Origin: Microlunatus flavus | GTDB lineage: Bacteria; Actinomycetota; Actinomycetes; Propionibacteriales; Propionibacteriaceae | Assembly (NCBI RefSeq): GCF_900110855.1 | Contig: NZ_FOFA01000010.1 | Coordinates: 139,652-203,651 of the forward strand | Length of the DNA stretch: 64,000 bases | Direction of reading: 5' to 3' | In this document: in pieces, positions 19,333-27,911 of the stretch | Layout: the number at the start of each line of letters is the position of its first letter | Position numbering within the stretch: position 1 is the first letter of the stretch | The notes under the pieces: generated by a model | Told to the model about the DNA's origin: nothing | Databases searched by the model: none | The model's input: the letters and a program-made list of their open reading frames with translations, nothing else | Program-made: the position numbers and the translations under genes

Positions 19333-19487
19333 CGCTCCCTGAGCCTGTCGAAGGGCCCGGAACGGGTTGGGTGCCGCTTTTCAGCCGGAGCCAGGACGCC
19401 GACCTCTTCGAGGCCCTTCGACAGGCTCAGGGAGCGTCCTCACGTTCCAACACGACCTCGGCTACGCCCCCTGAGCCTGTCGAAGGG
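19333..19487. repeat. Three copies of the TTCGACAGGCTCAGGG intergenic repeat
   Basis: Copies lie at 19333-19356 (inverted), about 19410-19439 (direct, preceded by CCTCTTCGAGG) and 19468-19487 (inverted). The core reads CCCTGAGCCTGTCGAAGGG on one strand and is itself imperfectly palindromic, so neighbouring opposite copies could form long stem-loops at this gene boundary. Confidence 0.85.
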
Positions 19488-19505
19488 CTTGGAGCGTCCG
19501 GCGCT

Positions 19506-19889
19506 CTACTCCTCCACGTACAGGCAGAACGGGTGCCCGTCGGGGTCGAGGCAGACGCGCACGTGCTCCTGCGGCTGGAACTCGGCCACCCGCGCTCCGC
19601 GCTCCTGGGCCCAGGTCACGGCGGCCTCGAGGTCGTCGACCTCGACGTCGAGGTGGGCCATCATCGCGACGTCCCCCGGTTGGGCCGGCCACACGGGCGG
19701 CACGTAGCGCTCCTCGCGCTGGAAGTGCAAACCCACCCCACCCTCCGGGTTGCGGAGGACCACCCACTCCGGCGCCTCCGACCGGTACGTCCAGCCGAGC
19801 AGCCGCGCGTAGAAGGCCGCCAGCGCCACCGGGTCCGGCGTGTCCAGCACGACGCCTCGCAGGTGCAGCCCGGGCCGCTCGTCCGCCAT
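19506..19889 (-). CDS. VOC-superfamily (glyoxalase-like) protein
   Basis: A 127-residue single VOC module with the paired beta-alpha-beta-beta-beta pattern. It opens LRGVVLDTPDPVALAAFYARLLGW and ends VCLDPDGHPFCLYVEE. His50-x in LHF and Glu near the C-terminus are candidate metal ligands of the fold. VOC proteins include glyoxalases, dioxygenases and antibiotic-binding resistance proteins; nothing here selects one. It is a stand-alone minus-strand gene bordered by intergenic repeats. Confidence 0.85.
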   Translation of the reverse strand: MADERPGLHLRGVVLDTPDPVALAAFYARLLGWTYRSEAPEWVVLRNPEGGVGLHFQREERYVPPVWPAQPGDVAMMAHLDVEVDDLEAAVTWAQERGARVAEFQPQEHVRVCLDPDGHPFCLYVEE

Positions 19890-19942
19890 CTGGCCCTCCT
19901 CGTCCCGATCCTCGCTCCGGCGATGCTGCCAGACTCGCAGAC

Positions 19943-21454
19943 GTGGAGGACACGACGCCGGTGTGGCCCGGACCGGCGCTGGTCGTCCTGGCCGGCGCGG
20001 CCGGGTCGGGCAAGTCCACCTGGGCCGCGCAGCGGTACCTGACCGGCGAGGTCGCCTCCTCCGACGCCCTGCGCGCAGCGGTGGGCAGCGGCCCGTACGA
20101 CCTCGACGCCAGCGACGACGCCTTCGCGCTCCTCGACCAGATCGTCGCCGCCCGGCTGCGGCGGGGGCTGACCGTCGTGGTGGACACGCTCGGGCTCGAC
20201 CCGAAGCGACGCGCCCACCACCTGGCCCTCGCGCGCAGCCACGACCTCCCGGCCGTGCTCGTCGTGCTCGACACGGCGCCGGCCCTGTGCCGCGCCCGGA
20301 ACGGTGCGCGCGACCGCCCGGTCCCCGCCCGGGTCCTCACCGAACAGCTCCGCCGGGTCCGCGCGCTCGTCGAGAGCCACGACCCCGAGCGGTGGGCGCC
20401 CGAGCAGGACGAGGCCGAGCGCTGGGACGCCGTCGTCGTGGTCGAGCAGTTCGCCGACCCCGTCGCTCCCGCAGCTGCGGCGGACACGGGGTCCGTCGAG
20501 CCGCCGCCCCGGCACGCCGGTCCCCGCGTCGTGCTCCAGGTGTCCCGGTTCCCGTGGGGCGAGGGCGTCGGCGACCCGACGCGCTGGCTCACCGACCTGG
20601 CCCGGGCCGCCGACGCGATCGGGCTCGACGGCATCGCCCTGATGGACCACCTCGTGCAGATCCCCCAGGTCGACCGCGCGTGGGAACCGATCCCCGAGCC
20701 GTACGTCGCACTCGGGCTGCTCGCCGGCCTGGAGACCCGGCTCCGCCTCGGCACGTTGGTCTCCCCCGTCACGTTCCGCTCCCCCGGCATCCTCGCCAAA
20801 GCCGTCGCGACCCTCGACGTGCTCAGCGGCGGGCGTGCGTTCTGCGGGCTCGGTGCGGGGTGGTGGCTGCGGGAGCACCAGACGTTCGGGCTCGACCTGC
20901 CCTCGCCCCCGGTCCGGATCGCCCAGCTGCAGGCGACCATCGAGACGCTCCGCGCGCTGTGGGCGCCGGGGACCAGGGCGTACGCCGGCCGCCACGTGCA
21001 CCTGCCGGAGACGACCTGCTACCCACGTCCGGTCGGCCGGGTCCCGGTCGTCGTGGGCGGTTCCGGCGACCGGCTGCTGCGCGTCGTCGCCGAGCAGGCC
21101 GACGCGTGGAACCTGCCCAGCTCCGACGAGGCCCGCCTCGCCCGGCGCCGCGCGGTGCTCCGCGGGCACTGCGCCGAGCTCGGGCGCGACCCGGACGACG
21201 TCGAGGTCACCGTGCTCGACGTGCCCGTGCTCGGCACCGACCGGGAGGACGTGGCCCGACGGGTGGAACGGCTGCGAGGCCGCATCCCGGCGACCGCCTT
21301 CGCCCGGCAGCACCACGCGGGCACGGCGGCCGACCACGCCGCGCGCTACGCCGGCCTGGCCGAGCAGGAGGTCGGCACCGTGTACGTGGCCCTGCCGGAC
21401 CTCGTCGACGCCGACGACCTCGCCCGGCTCGAGCCCGTGCTGGCCCGCCTCTAG
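19943..21454 (+). CDS. Fusion: P-loop kinase domain plus F420-type LLM oxidoreductase
   Basis: The 503-residue protein joins two enzymes. Residues 1-165 form a polynucleotide-kinase-like P-loop domain with Walker A GAAGSGKST (18-26), a DTLGLDPKRR strand and a lid-like RARNGARDRPVP segment. After a Pro/Ala linker, residues 190-503 form a luciferase-like monooxygenase domain (IGLDGIALMDH, LGTLVSPVTFRSPGILAKAVATLDVLSGGR, VVVGGSGDRLLRVVAEQADAWN), like F420-dependent LLM oxidoreductases. The domains are in one uninterrupted frame. The GTG start follows CAGACT by 7 nt. Joint function is unknown. Confidence 0.85.
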   Translation: MEDTTPVWPGPALVVLAGAAGSGKSTWAAQRYLTGEVASSDALRAAVGSGPYDLDASDDAFALLDQIVAARLRRGLTVVVDTLGLDPKRRAHHLALARSHDLPAVLVVLDTAPALCRARNGARDRPVPARVLTEQLRRVRALVESHDPERWAPEQDEAERWDAVVVVEQFADPVAPAAAADTGSVEPPPRHAGPRVVLQVSRFPWGEGVGDPTRWLTDLARAADAIGLDGIALMDHLVQIPQVDRAWEPIPEPYVALGLLAGLETRLRLGTLVSPVTFRSPGILAKAVATLDVLSGGRAFCGLGAGWWLREHQTFGLDLPSPPVRIAQLQATIETLRALWAPGTRAYAGRHVHLPETTCYPRPVGRVPVVVGGSGDRLLRVVAEQADAWNLPSSDEARLARRRAVLRGHCAELGRDPDDVEVTVLDVPVLGTDREDVARRVERLRGRIPATAFARQHHAGTAADHAARYAGLAEQEVGTVYVALPDLVDADDLARLEPVLARL

Positions 21455-21460
21455 CCGGCC

Positions 21461-21904
21461 CTAGCCGGCACTGCCGCCGGTCCCGAGCAGCCGGTCGGTC
21501 TGCTCGTCGGCCTGCCCGCCGTAGAAGGTGTCGAGCACCTGGGCGAACGCCGGCTCGTCGGGAGCGGCCCGCGTGAAGAGCGTCATCGACGAGCGCAGCT
21601 TGAGGGCGTCGATGCCGCCGAAGATCTCCTCGGCGCTGCGGTCGGGACGCTCGAGCACCGCGGCGACGCACGCGCGCAGGCGCGGCCCGAGCACCGGGTG
21701 CGCCAGGTAGGCGCGGGCCTCGTCGAGCGAGCCGAGCGCGTACGCCTGGGCCATGCTGCTGCGCCCGAGCCCGGCCAGCTGGGGGAACACGAACCACATC
21801 CAGTGCGACGTCTTGCGCCCCGCCCGCAGCTCGCGCAGGGCGGCGTCGTACGTGCCGCCCGCGTCCTGCGCGTCGACGAACCGGTGGATATCCGGGCTCT
21901 GCAT
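21461..21904 (-). CDS. DUF1810 family protein
   Basis: The 147-residue protein matches the DUF1810 pattern: FVDAQD near the start, ALRELRAGRKTSHWMWFVFPQLAGLG, then YALGSLDEARAYLAHPVLGPRL, and LKLRSSMTLF. The family (YjbL/calpastatin-like in some annotations) has no established biochemical role. It is convergent with the fusion gene, leaving only 6 bp between stops, and divergent from the EmrB-type transporter. Confidence 0.92.
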   Translation of the reverse strand: MQSPDIHRFVDAQDAGGTYDAALRELRAGRKTSHWMWFVFPQLAGLGRSSMAQAYALGSLDEARAYLAHPVLGPRLRACVAAVLERPDRSAEEIFGGIDALKLRSSMTLFTRAAPDEPAFAQVLDTFYGGQADEQTDRLLGTGGSAG

Positions 21905-21937
21905 CCGCGACCTCCCGCTTCTGGGTACAACCGTGAC

Positions 21938-23440
21938 GTGACCACCGCGCCCGCAGCCGATCCCGCACGCGCCGACCAGGCGCCGCCCGACCCCTCGCGG
22001 TGGCGTGCCCTCGCCGTCGTGATGGCGGCCGGCGCCATGACCCTGCTCGACGTGAGCATCGTCAACGTCGCCCTGCCGACGCTACGGGAGGGCCTGCAGG
22101 CCGACGACAGCGACATCCAGTGGATCGTGGCCGGCTACTCGCTGGCCTTCGGCGTGGTGCTCGTGCCGATGGGCCGGCTGGGTGACGCCCGCAGCCGCCG
22201 CAGCGTCTTCATGATCGGCGTGGCCCTCTTCACGCTGGCCAGCGCCGCGGCCGGTCTGGCCCCGAACCCCACCCTCATCTCCGTCGCCCGCGTGATCCAG
22301 GGCGTCGGGGGCGGCATCATCACCCCGCAGGTGTCGGGCTTCATCCAGAACCTCTTCCGCGGGCGGGACCGGGCCAAGGCCTTCTCGATCTTCGGCGCGA
22401 CGATCGGGCTCTCCACGGCAGCGGGGCCGCTGCTCGGCGGCCTGCTGGTCGCCCTGGGCGGGGAGTCCTTCGGCTGGCGGCTCGTCTTCTTCGTCAACGT
22501 GCCGATCGGCATCGCCGTCATCCTCGTCGCCCGCAAGCTCCTGCCGGCGGACGCCCCGGCCAAGCGGGGCCAGAGCCTCGACCCCGTCGGCGTGGCGCTG
22601 TTCGCCGCGGCCGTGCTGCTCGTGCTGTGGCCGCTGGTCGAGGGCACCCAGGGCGCCCCGCTGTCGAGCCGGCCGTGGTGGCTGCTCGGCGTCGCGGTCG
22701 CGCTCGGCGTCGCCTTCCTGCTGTGGGAGCGCTCGTGGGGCCGCCGCGGCAAGGAGACGCTGATCAACCTGCGCCTGCTCAAGGTCCCCGCGTACATCTT
22801 CGGCCTGAGCCTCGGCACCTTCTACTTCGCCGGGTTCACCGCGATCTTCCTGATCGTGACGCTCTACCTCCAGGTCGGCCTGCACTACAGCGCCCTGCAG
22901 GCCGGGCTCACGACGACGCCCTTCGCCGTCGGCGCAGCCGTCTCGGCCCTCGTCAGCGGGCGTCTCGTCGAGCGCTTCGGGCGCTGGCTCGCCGTCTGCG
23001 GCCTCGTCGTGGTCGGCGGCGGGCTGCTCGCCATCGACCTGCTCGTCCCGCACCTGTCGGGCATGGTCGGGCTCAAGCTCGCCCCCGCGTTCCTCGTCGC
23101 CGGCCTGGGCGGCGGCTTCGTCGTGACCCCGAACGTCACGCTCACCCTCGCCGAGGTCGACCCGGCCGAGGCGGGGTCGGGCGGCGGGATGCTGCAGACC
23201 GCGCAGCGCGTGGGGTCCGCGATCGGCGTGGCGGTGATCCTCGCGCAGTTCTTCGCGACCCTCGGCAGCACCCGCGGCGACTACGCCGAGGCGTTGTCGG
23301 TGGCCCTGCGCACGACGGTCGCCGCAGTGGGCGTGGCCCTGCTCTTCGCCGTCGCGGACCTGCTGCGCCGGACCAGCCACCAGCGCAGTCCCGAGCCGCA
23401 GCACGCGGCCGAGGAGCCGGCTCCCCGGCACGCCGCCTGA
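21938..23440 (+). CDS. DHA2-family MFS exporter (EmrB/QacA type)
   Basis: A 500-residue, 14-helix transporter. Helix 1 carries TLLDVSIVNVALPTLREGL and the loop GRLGDARSRRSVFM, the DHA2 signatures; IQGVGGGIITPQVSGFIQNLF is the motif C region. The GTG start is chosen because TACAAC (21926-21931) lies 6 nt upstream, fitting a leaderless transcript. It would export hydrophobic drugs or metabolites using the proton gradient. A hairpin follows the stop. No dedicated regulator is adjacent. Confidence 0.9.
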   Translation: MTTAPAADPARADQAPPDPSRWRALAVVMAAGAMTLLDVSIVNVALPTLREGLQADDSDIQWIVAGYSLAFGVVLVPMGRLGDARSRRSVFMIGVALFTLASAAAGLAPNPTLISVARVIQGVGGGIITPQVSGFIQNLFRGRDRAKAFSIFGATIGLSTAAGPLLGGLLVALGGESFGWRLVFFVNVPIGIAVILVARKLLPADAPAKRGQSLDPVGVALFAAAVLLVLWPLVEGTQGAPLSSRPWWLLGVAVALGVAFLLWERSWGRRGKETLINLRLLKVPAYIFGLSLGTFYFAGFTAIFLIVTLYLQVGLHYSALQAGLTTTPFAVGAAVSALVSGRLVERFGRWLAVCGLVVVGGGLLAIDLLVPHLSGMVGLKLAPAFLVAGLGGGFVVTPNVTLTLAEVDPAEAGSGGGMLQTAQRVGSAIGVAVILAQFFATLGSTRGDYAEALSVALRTTVAAVGVALLFAVADLLRRTSHQRSPEPQHAAEEPAPRHAA

Positions 23441-23483
23441 ACGTCGCCGGCCCGATCCGCTGGACGGCCGTCTCGACCACGGG

Positions 23484-23518
23484 GTCTCCCACCGGCGCGT
23501 CTGCGCCACGGTGGAGAC
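23484..23518 (+). terminator. Hairpin between EmrB-type gene and zwf
   Basis: GTCTCCCACCG (23484-23494) pairs with CGGTGGAGAC (23509-23518) with one bulge, and the interior GGCGC/GCGCC extends the stem. It could terminate the upstream gene or affect zwf, whose GTG is 6 nt downstream. Confidence 0.5.
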
Positions 23519-23524
23519 TGAGGC

Positions 23525-25000
23525 GTGACCTCCACGCCCGACGTGTCCGAGTCCGCCCAGGACGAGCAGGACCAGCAGCCCGACCCCATCGACGAGCCCA
23601 CCGCGATCATCCTCTACGGCGGCACTGGTGACCTGGCGAAGCGCATGGTGCTGCCGGCCATCTACGAGCTGTACACGCGCGGGCTGCTGCCCAAGCAGTT
23701 CCGGCTGATCGGCAACGGCCGCGGCGACGTGTCGCACGAGAACTTCCAGCAGCACATCCACGACGTGCTGACCGAGTTCGCGGACGCGCCGGACGAGGAG
23801 CAGTACGCGGAGTTCGCCAAGAACGTGAAGTTCGCGGGCGGCGGCTTCCGTGAGGACAACCCGGGCAGCCTGCTCGACGTGATCAAGGAGGCCGAGGACG
23901 AGCTCGGCACGGACGTCGCGCTCATCCACTACATGGCGATCCCGCCGCAGGCGTTCGAGGCGACCACCAAGGCGGTCAAGGCCCACGACCTGGCCAAGAA
24001 CGCCAAGGCCGTGTACGAGAAGCCGTACGGCGAGTCGCTGCAGAGCTTCCACGAGCTCGACGACCTGGTGCACTCCGTCTTCGAGGAGGAGCAGGTCTAC
24101 CGCATCGACCACTTCCTCGGGAAGGAGGCGACGCAGAACCTCTACCTGACCCGCTTCGCCAACCGCCTGTTCGGCGACGTGTGGTGCCGCGACAGCATCG
24201 CCCAGGTCCAGATCGACGTCCCCGAGACGCTCGACGTCTCCGACCGCGCCGACTTCTACGACGCCACCGGCGCGATGCTCGACATGCTGGTCACGCACCT
24301 CTTCCAGGTGGCGGCCGAGGTGGCCCTCGAGCCGCCGATCAGCATGGCCGACGAGGACGTGCAGAACGCGCGCGAGTCCGTCATCGCGGCCTTCCGCCCG
24401 CTGTCGCCCGACGAGGTCGTGCTCGGGCAGTACCGCAGCTACACCGACATCGAGGGCGTCCCCGACGACTCGCAGACCGAGACCTTCGTCGCGGCCCGCC
24501 TCTGGGTCGACACCGACCGCTGGCAGGGCGTGCCCTTCCTGCTGCGCACCGGCAAGATGCTGGCGACGAGCGCCCAGCGGGTCAGCCTCATCCTCAAGCC
24601 GGCGGACGGGCCGCTCAAGCACGTGCCGGCGAACGCGAACGCGATCGTGTTCGACCTCAAGGGCAACGGCGCGATCGACGTCCAGCTCACGGTCAAGAAG
24701 CCGGGTCCGGACGCCGTGCCGGCGGCCAGCGCCACGTCGCTCATGCTGCAGAACGTGGCCGAGGGCGCCATGGCTCCCTACACCTCGCTGATCCACGACG
24801 TCCTCTCGGGCAACCGGATGCTCTTCACCAGCTCGGCGGGCCTGCAGTCGGCGTTCGAGGCCTTCCAGCCGATGCTCACCGATGCGCGTCCGAAGATCGA
24901 GCTCTACGACGACGGCTCGTGGGGCCCGCAGGCCGCCGAGGACCTGACCAACGGCGTCGGCTGGCTCATCGAGCACAAGGTCAGCCCCTCCATCGGCTGA
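23525..25000 (+). CDS. zwf: Glucose-6-phosphate 1-dehydrogenase
   Basis: A 491-residue enzyme with the N-terminal NADP Rossmann motif IILYGGTGDLAKRMVLPAIY (GxxGDLA), the EKPYG element and the substrate/catalytic site YRIDHFLGKE, where His is the general base. It oxidises glucose-6-phosphate to the lactone, the entry to the pentose phosphate pathway, in the cytosol. The first 25 residues are acidic and Gln-rich. It stands alone, without opcA, tal or tkt next to it, and may be a second paralogue. No ribosome-binding site is obvious before the GTG. Confidence 0.93.
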   Translation: MTSTPDVSESAQDEQDQQPDPIDEPTAIILYGGTGDLAKRMVLPAIYELYTRGLLPKQFRLIGNGRGDVSHENFQQHIHDVLTEFADAPDEEQYAEFAKNVKFAGGGFREDNPGSLLDVIKEAEDELGTDVALIHYMAIPPQAFEATTKAVKAHDLAKNAKAVYEKPYGESLQSFHELDDLVHSVFEEEQVYRIDHFLGKEATQNLYLTRFANRLFGDVWCRDSIAQVQIDVPETLDVSDRADFYDATGAMLDMLVTHLFQVAAEVALEPPISMADEDVQNARESVIAAFRPLSPDEVVLGQYRSYTDIEGVPDDSQTETFVAARLWVDTDRWQGVPFLLRTGKMLATSAQRVSLILKPADGPLKHVPANANAIVFDLKGNGAIDVQLTVKKPGPDAVPAASATSLMLQNVAEGAMAPYTSLIHDVLSGNRMLFTSSAGLQSAFEAFQPMLTDARPKIELYDDGSWGPQAAEDLTNGVGWLIEHKVSPSIG

Positions 25001-25151
25001 CCGCCCGCACGACCCCCGCAGAACCCCGCGGAGCCTGGAACCACAGCTCCCGTCCCGCCCCGGACCGCCGGCCGCGTACGCTCCGAGCCTCCCGCTCGCG
25101 GCGCCCGCGCCGGCGGTTCCTGCGTCCCGGCACGGGCGCCGGCACCCGGCC

Positions 25152-27206
25152 TCAGGGCAGCTGGTGCAGGGCCAGCGGGAGGACGGTGGTCGCCCCGGCG
25201 TCGGCGAGCAGCGCGCCCGCGACGGTCAGGGTCCAGCGGCTGCGGATGGTGTCGTCCACCAGCAGCACCGGGCCGTCGAAGCGGACCTCCGGCGGCCGCA
25301 GCCGCGTCCGGACCAGCAGGTCGCGCACCCGCGTGGCCGAGCTGGAGTCGGCGCTCGGCGGCGGCCCACCCACCTCGAGCGCGTCCACGAGCGGCAGCCG
25401 GCCGACCCGGGCGAGGTGCTCGGCCACCGAGCGCACCAGCTGCGGGAACCGTCGCGACGGCATCGGGACCACGGCGACCGGCCGCTGCCAGGTCCGCGAC
25501 CAGCGCCGCAGCACCTCCACGCACCCGTCGAGGACGACGGGCGGGGCCGGCTGGTCGCCCTGCCACAGCCGCGCCAGCTCGGCGCTCCACGCCGGGTCGT
25601 CGGCGAAGGCGAGCGCGCGCCCGGGCTCGAGGAAGCCGATGCGGCCCTTGCGCTCGACCCCGCTCGGCCACAGCTTGCGGGCCTCCACGACGACGTCCTG
25701 GCCGCGGAAGAAGGCCTGGGCCCCCTCGATCGTCTCCTGCGACGGCCGCGCACCAGGCGCGGGCAGGCGGCCGGTGCAGACCGAGCAGCGGCCGCAGCGG
25801 TGCGGGTCCGGGTCGTCCAGGGCCTGCTGCAGGAACTGCATCAGGCAGCCCTCGCCGTGCGCGTACGAGCGCATCAGGTCGGCCTCCGCCGCACGCACCT
25901 GGCGCAGCGCGGTCCACTTCGCGTCGTCGTAGTACCAGGGACGGCCCGTCGCGACCCAGCCGCCCGCACGCCGCTCGACCGCCTCGTCGACGGCGAGGAT
26001 CTTCAGCAGCCCCTCGAGGCGCCCGCGGCGCATGCCCGTCGCGGCCTCGATGGTCGGCAGCGACTGCGGTTCGGCGTTGAGCACGTCGAGGACCCGCTCG
26101 ACCTGCTGCTCGTCCGGGATGCCGGCCGTCGCGAAGTAGTCCCAGATCCGCTCGTCGGACTCGGCGGGCACGAGCACCGCGACCGCGTCGTCGAGCGCCC
26201 GGCCGGCGCGACCGACCTGCTGGTAGTACGCCACCGGCGAGCTCGGCGACCCGAGGTGGATGCAGAAGGCGAGGTCGGGCTTGTCGTAGCCCATGCCCAG
26301 CGCGGAGGTCGCCACGAGCGCCTTGACCTGGTTGTCGCGCAGCCGGTCCTCGAGCTCCTCGCGGTTGTCGCTCTGGCCCGAGTACGCCGCCACGTCCAGG
26401 CCCTGCTCGGTGAGGAACGCCGTCACGCGCTGGGTCTCGGCCACGGTCAGCACGTAGACGATCCCGGAGCCCGGCATCGAGCGCAGCGCCTCCGCCACCC
26501 AGGCGTAGCGCTCGAGCACCGACATGGTCGGCACCACGGCCAGCGTCAGCGAGGCCCGGGCGAGGGAGCCGCGCAGCGTGACGGTGTCGTCGCCGAGCTG
26601 GGTGGCGACGTCGGCGGTCACGCGCTCGTTGGCGGTCGCGGTCGTCGCCAGCACGGGCGTGCCGGGCGCGAGGCCGAGCATGCTGCGGGTGAGGCGCTGG
26701 TAGTCGGGCCGGAAGTCGAAGCCCCAGTCCGAGACGCAGTGCGCCTCGTCGATGACCAGCAGCCCGACCGTGCTGAGCAGGTCGGGCAGCTGGGCGGCGA
26801 AGGCCGGGTTGGCCAGCCGCTCCGGGGAGATCAGCAGGACGTCGACCGTCCCCGCGCGCACGTCGGCGAGGACCTGCGACCAGGCGTCGAGGTTGGTCGA
26901 GTTGATCGTCGCCGCCTTGAGACCGGCCCGCTCGGCCGCGGCGATCTGGTCGCGCATCAACGCCAGCAGCGGGGAAACCACCAGCGTCGGTCCGGCGCCC
27001 TGGGCGCGCAGCGCAGCCGTCGCCGCCCAGTAGACGGCGGACTTGCCCCAGCCCGTCGCCTGCACGACGAGCACCCGGCGGTGCCGCTCGACCAGCTCCT
27101 CCACCGCGCGCACCTGGTCGGGCCGGGGTCGGGCGTCGGGGCCGGCCATCGACGCGATCACGCGCTCGAGGACGGTGGCGGCTGCGGAGCTGGTCATCGT
27201 GCTCAT
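25152..27206 (-). CDS. RecQ-family helicase with C-terminal phosphoribosyltransferase-like domain
   Basis: The 684-residue protein has RecQ helicase motifs: Gln motif RPDQ, Walker A ATGWGKS (about 50-56), DEAHCVSDWGFDFRPDY, TATAN and QQVGRAGR. A Cys cluster CLMQFL...CGRCSVCTG resembles the RecQ zinc site. After about residue 510 no RQC/HRDC is evident. Instead the last 160 residues resemble a type I phosphoribosyltransferase, ending in LLVDDTIRSRWTLTVAGALL, a PRPP-loop-like motif lacking the usual TG. It unwinds DNA 3' to 5'; the added domain's role is unknown. ATG 27206 (or 27197) gives the normal N-terminus. Confidence 0.9.
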   Translation of the reverse strand: MSTMTSSAAATVLERVIASMAGPDARPRPDQVRAVEELVERHRRVLVVQATGWGKSAVYWAATAALRAQGAGPTLVVSPLLALMRDQIAAAERAGLKAATINSTNLDAWSQVLADVRAGTVDVLLISPERLANPAFAAQLPDLLSTVGLLVIDEAHCVSDWGFDFRPDYQRLTRSMLGLAPGTPVLATTATANERVTADVATQLGDDTVTLRGSLARASLTLAVVPTMSVLERYAWVAEALRSMPGSGIVYVLTVAETQRVTAFLTEQGLDVAAYSGQSDNREELEDRLRDNQVKALVATSALGMGYDKPDLAFCIHLGSPSSPVAYYQQVGRAGRALDDAVAVLVPAESDERIWDYFATAGIPDEQQVERVLDVLNAEPQSLPTIEAATGMRRGRLEGLLKILAVDEAVERRAGGWVATGRPWYYDDAKWTALRQVRAAEADLMRSYAHGEGCLMQFLQQALDDPDPHRCGRCSVCTGRLPAPGARPSQETIEGAQAFFRGQDVVVEARKLWPSGVERKGRIGFLEPGRALAFADDPAWSAELARLWQGDQPAPPVVLDGCVEVLRRWSRTWQRPVAVVPMPSRRFPQLVRSVAEHLARVGRLPLVDALEVGGPPPSADSSSATRVRDLLVRTRLRPPEVRFDGPVLLVDDTIRSRWTLTVAGALLADAGATTVLPLALHQLP

Positions 27207-27410
27207 GCTGTCACTGTGCTCGGGCGGGACGCCGACGTGCCGGTCCTCGCGGACGTTGTGGACAGGTCGCCGCCGCCCGAGCTCGGCCTGTGGACGACCG
27301 GCACGGCCGAGGTGGCCGAAGTGGCCGACCCGATGCGTGCGCACCTGTGAAACGACCGTGAATCGGGCATCCGGGGCGTCCGCCGACGGCTTCACGGGCA
27401 AACAATCCTC

Positions 27411-27911
27411 GTGACCTCCCACGAGACCCCCGGGCCGGCCAAGGTCGCCGACCTCGCCTCCGACATCAAGTTCGCCATGCTCACCACCGTCGACGCCGAC
27501 GGCGAGCTCGTCAGCCGCCCGATGCAGCACCAGGAGGTCGAGGGCGACGGCGACCTGTGGTTCTTCTCCTCGCGCGACTCGCGCAAGGTCGAGCACGTCC
27601 GGGCCAACCCGCACGTCGCGGTGACGCTCGCCTCCACGAACAGCTGGGTCTCGATCAACGGCTCCGCGGAGGTGGTCGACGACGCGCAGCAGGCGAAGAA
27701 CCTCTGGTCCGCCGGCATGGAGGCCTGGTTCCCGCAGGGTCCCGAGGACGACTCCATCGTCCTGATCAAGGTCACCGGGGAGACGGCCGAGTACTGGGAC
27801 ACGCCCGGCGGCCGGGTCGCCACGGTCCTCAGCCTGGTCAAGGCCAAGGTGACCGGCGAGCGCTACTCGGGCGGCGAGAACGAGAAGGTCGACCTCGGGG
27901 CGTCGAGCTGA
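27411..27911 (+). CDS. Pyridoxamine-phosphate-oxidase-like general stress protein
   Basis: A 166-residue split-barrel flavoprotein of the PNPOx-like/general stress protein 26 group. Features include FAMLTTVDADGELVSRPMQHQEVEGDGDLWFFSS and KVEHVRANPHVAVTLAS. These proteins bind FMN, FAD or F420 and act as low-potential oxidoreductases or stress proteins. It is the first gene of a pair; the next gene's start overlaps its stop. An AACAAT hexamer lies 4 nt before the GTG. Confidence 0.88.
   Translation: MTSHETPGPAKVADLASDIKFAMLTTVDADGELVSRPMQHQEVEGDGDLWFFSSRDSRKVEHVRANPHVAVTLASTNSWVSINGSAEVVDDAQQAKNLWSAGMEAWFPQGPEDDSIVLIKVTGETAEYWDTPGGRVATVLSLVKAKVTGERYSGGENEKVDLGASS

Noticed and set aside
22082..24976. 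Very long open frame (964 codons) on the minus strand opposite the EmrB-type and zwf genes
   Set aside because: It is an Arg/Gly/Asp-rich antisense shadow caused by high GC; it crosses two well-recognised plus-strand genes and matches no protein pattern.
25100..25140. Possible terminator GGCGCCCG/CGGGCGCC between zwf and the RecQ gene
   Set aside because: The stem is only 8 bp with a 25-nt loop in very GC-rich DNA, where such pairs arise by chance; nothing else is seen in 25001-25151.
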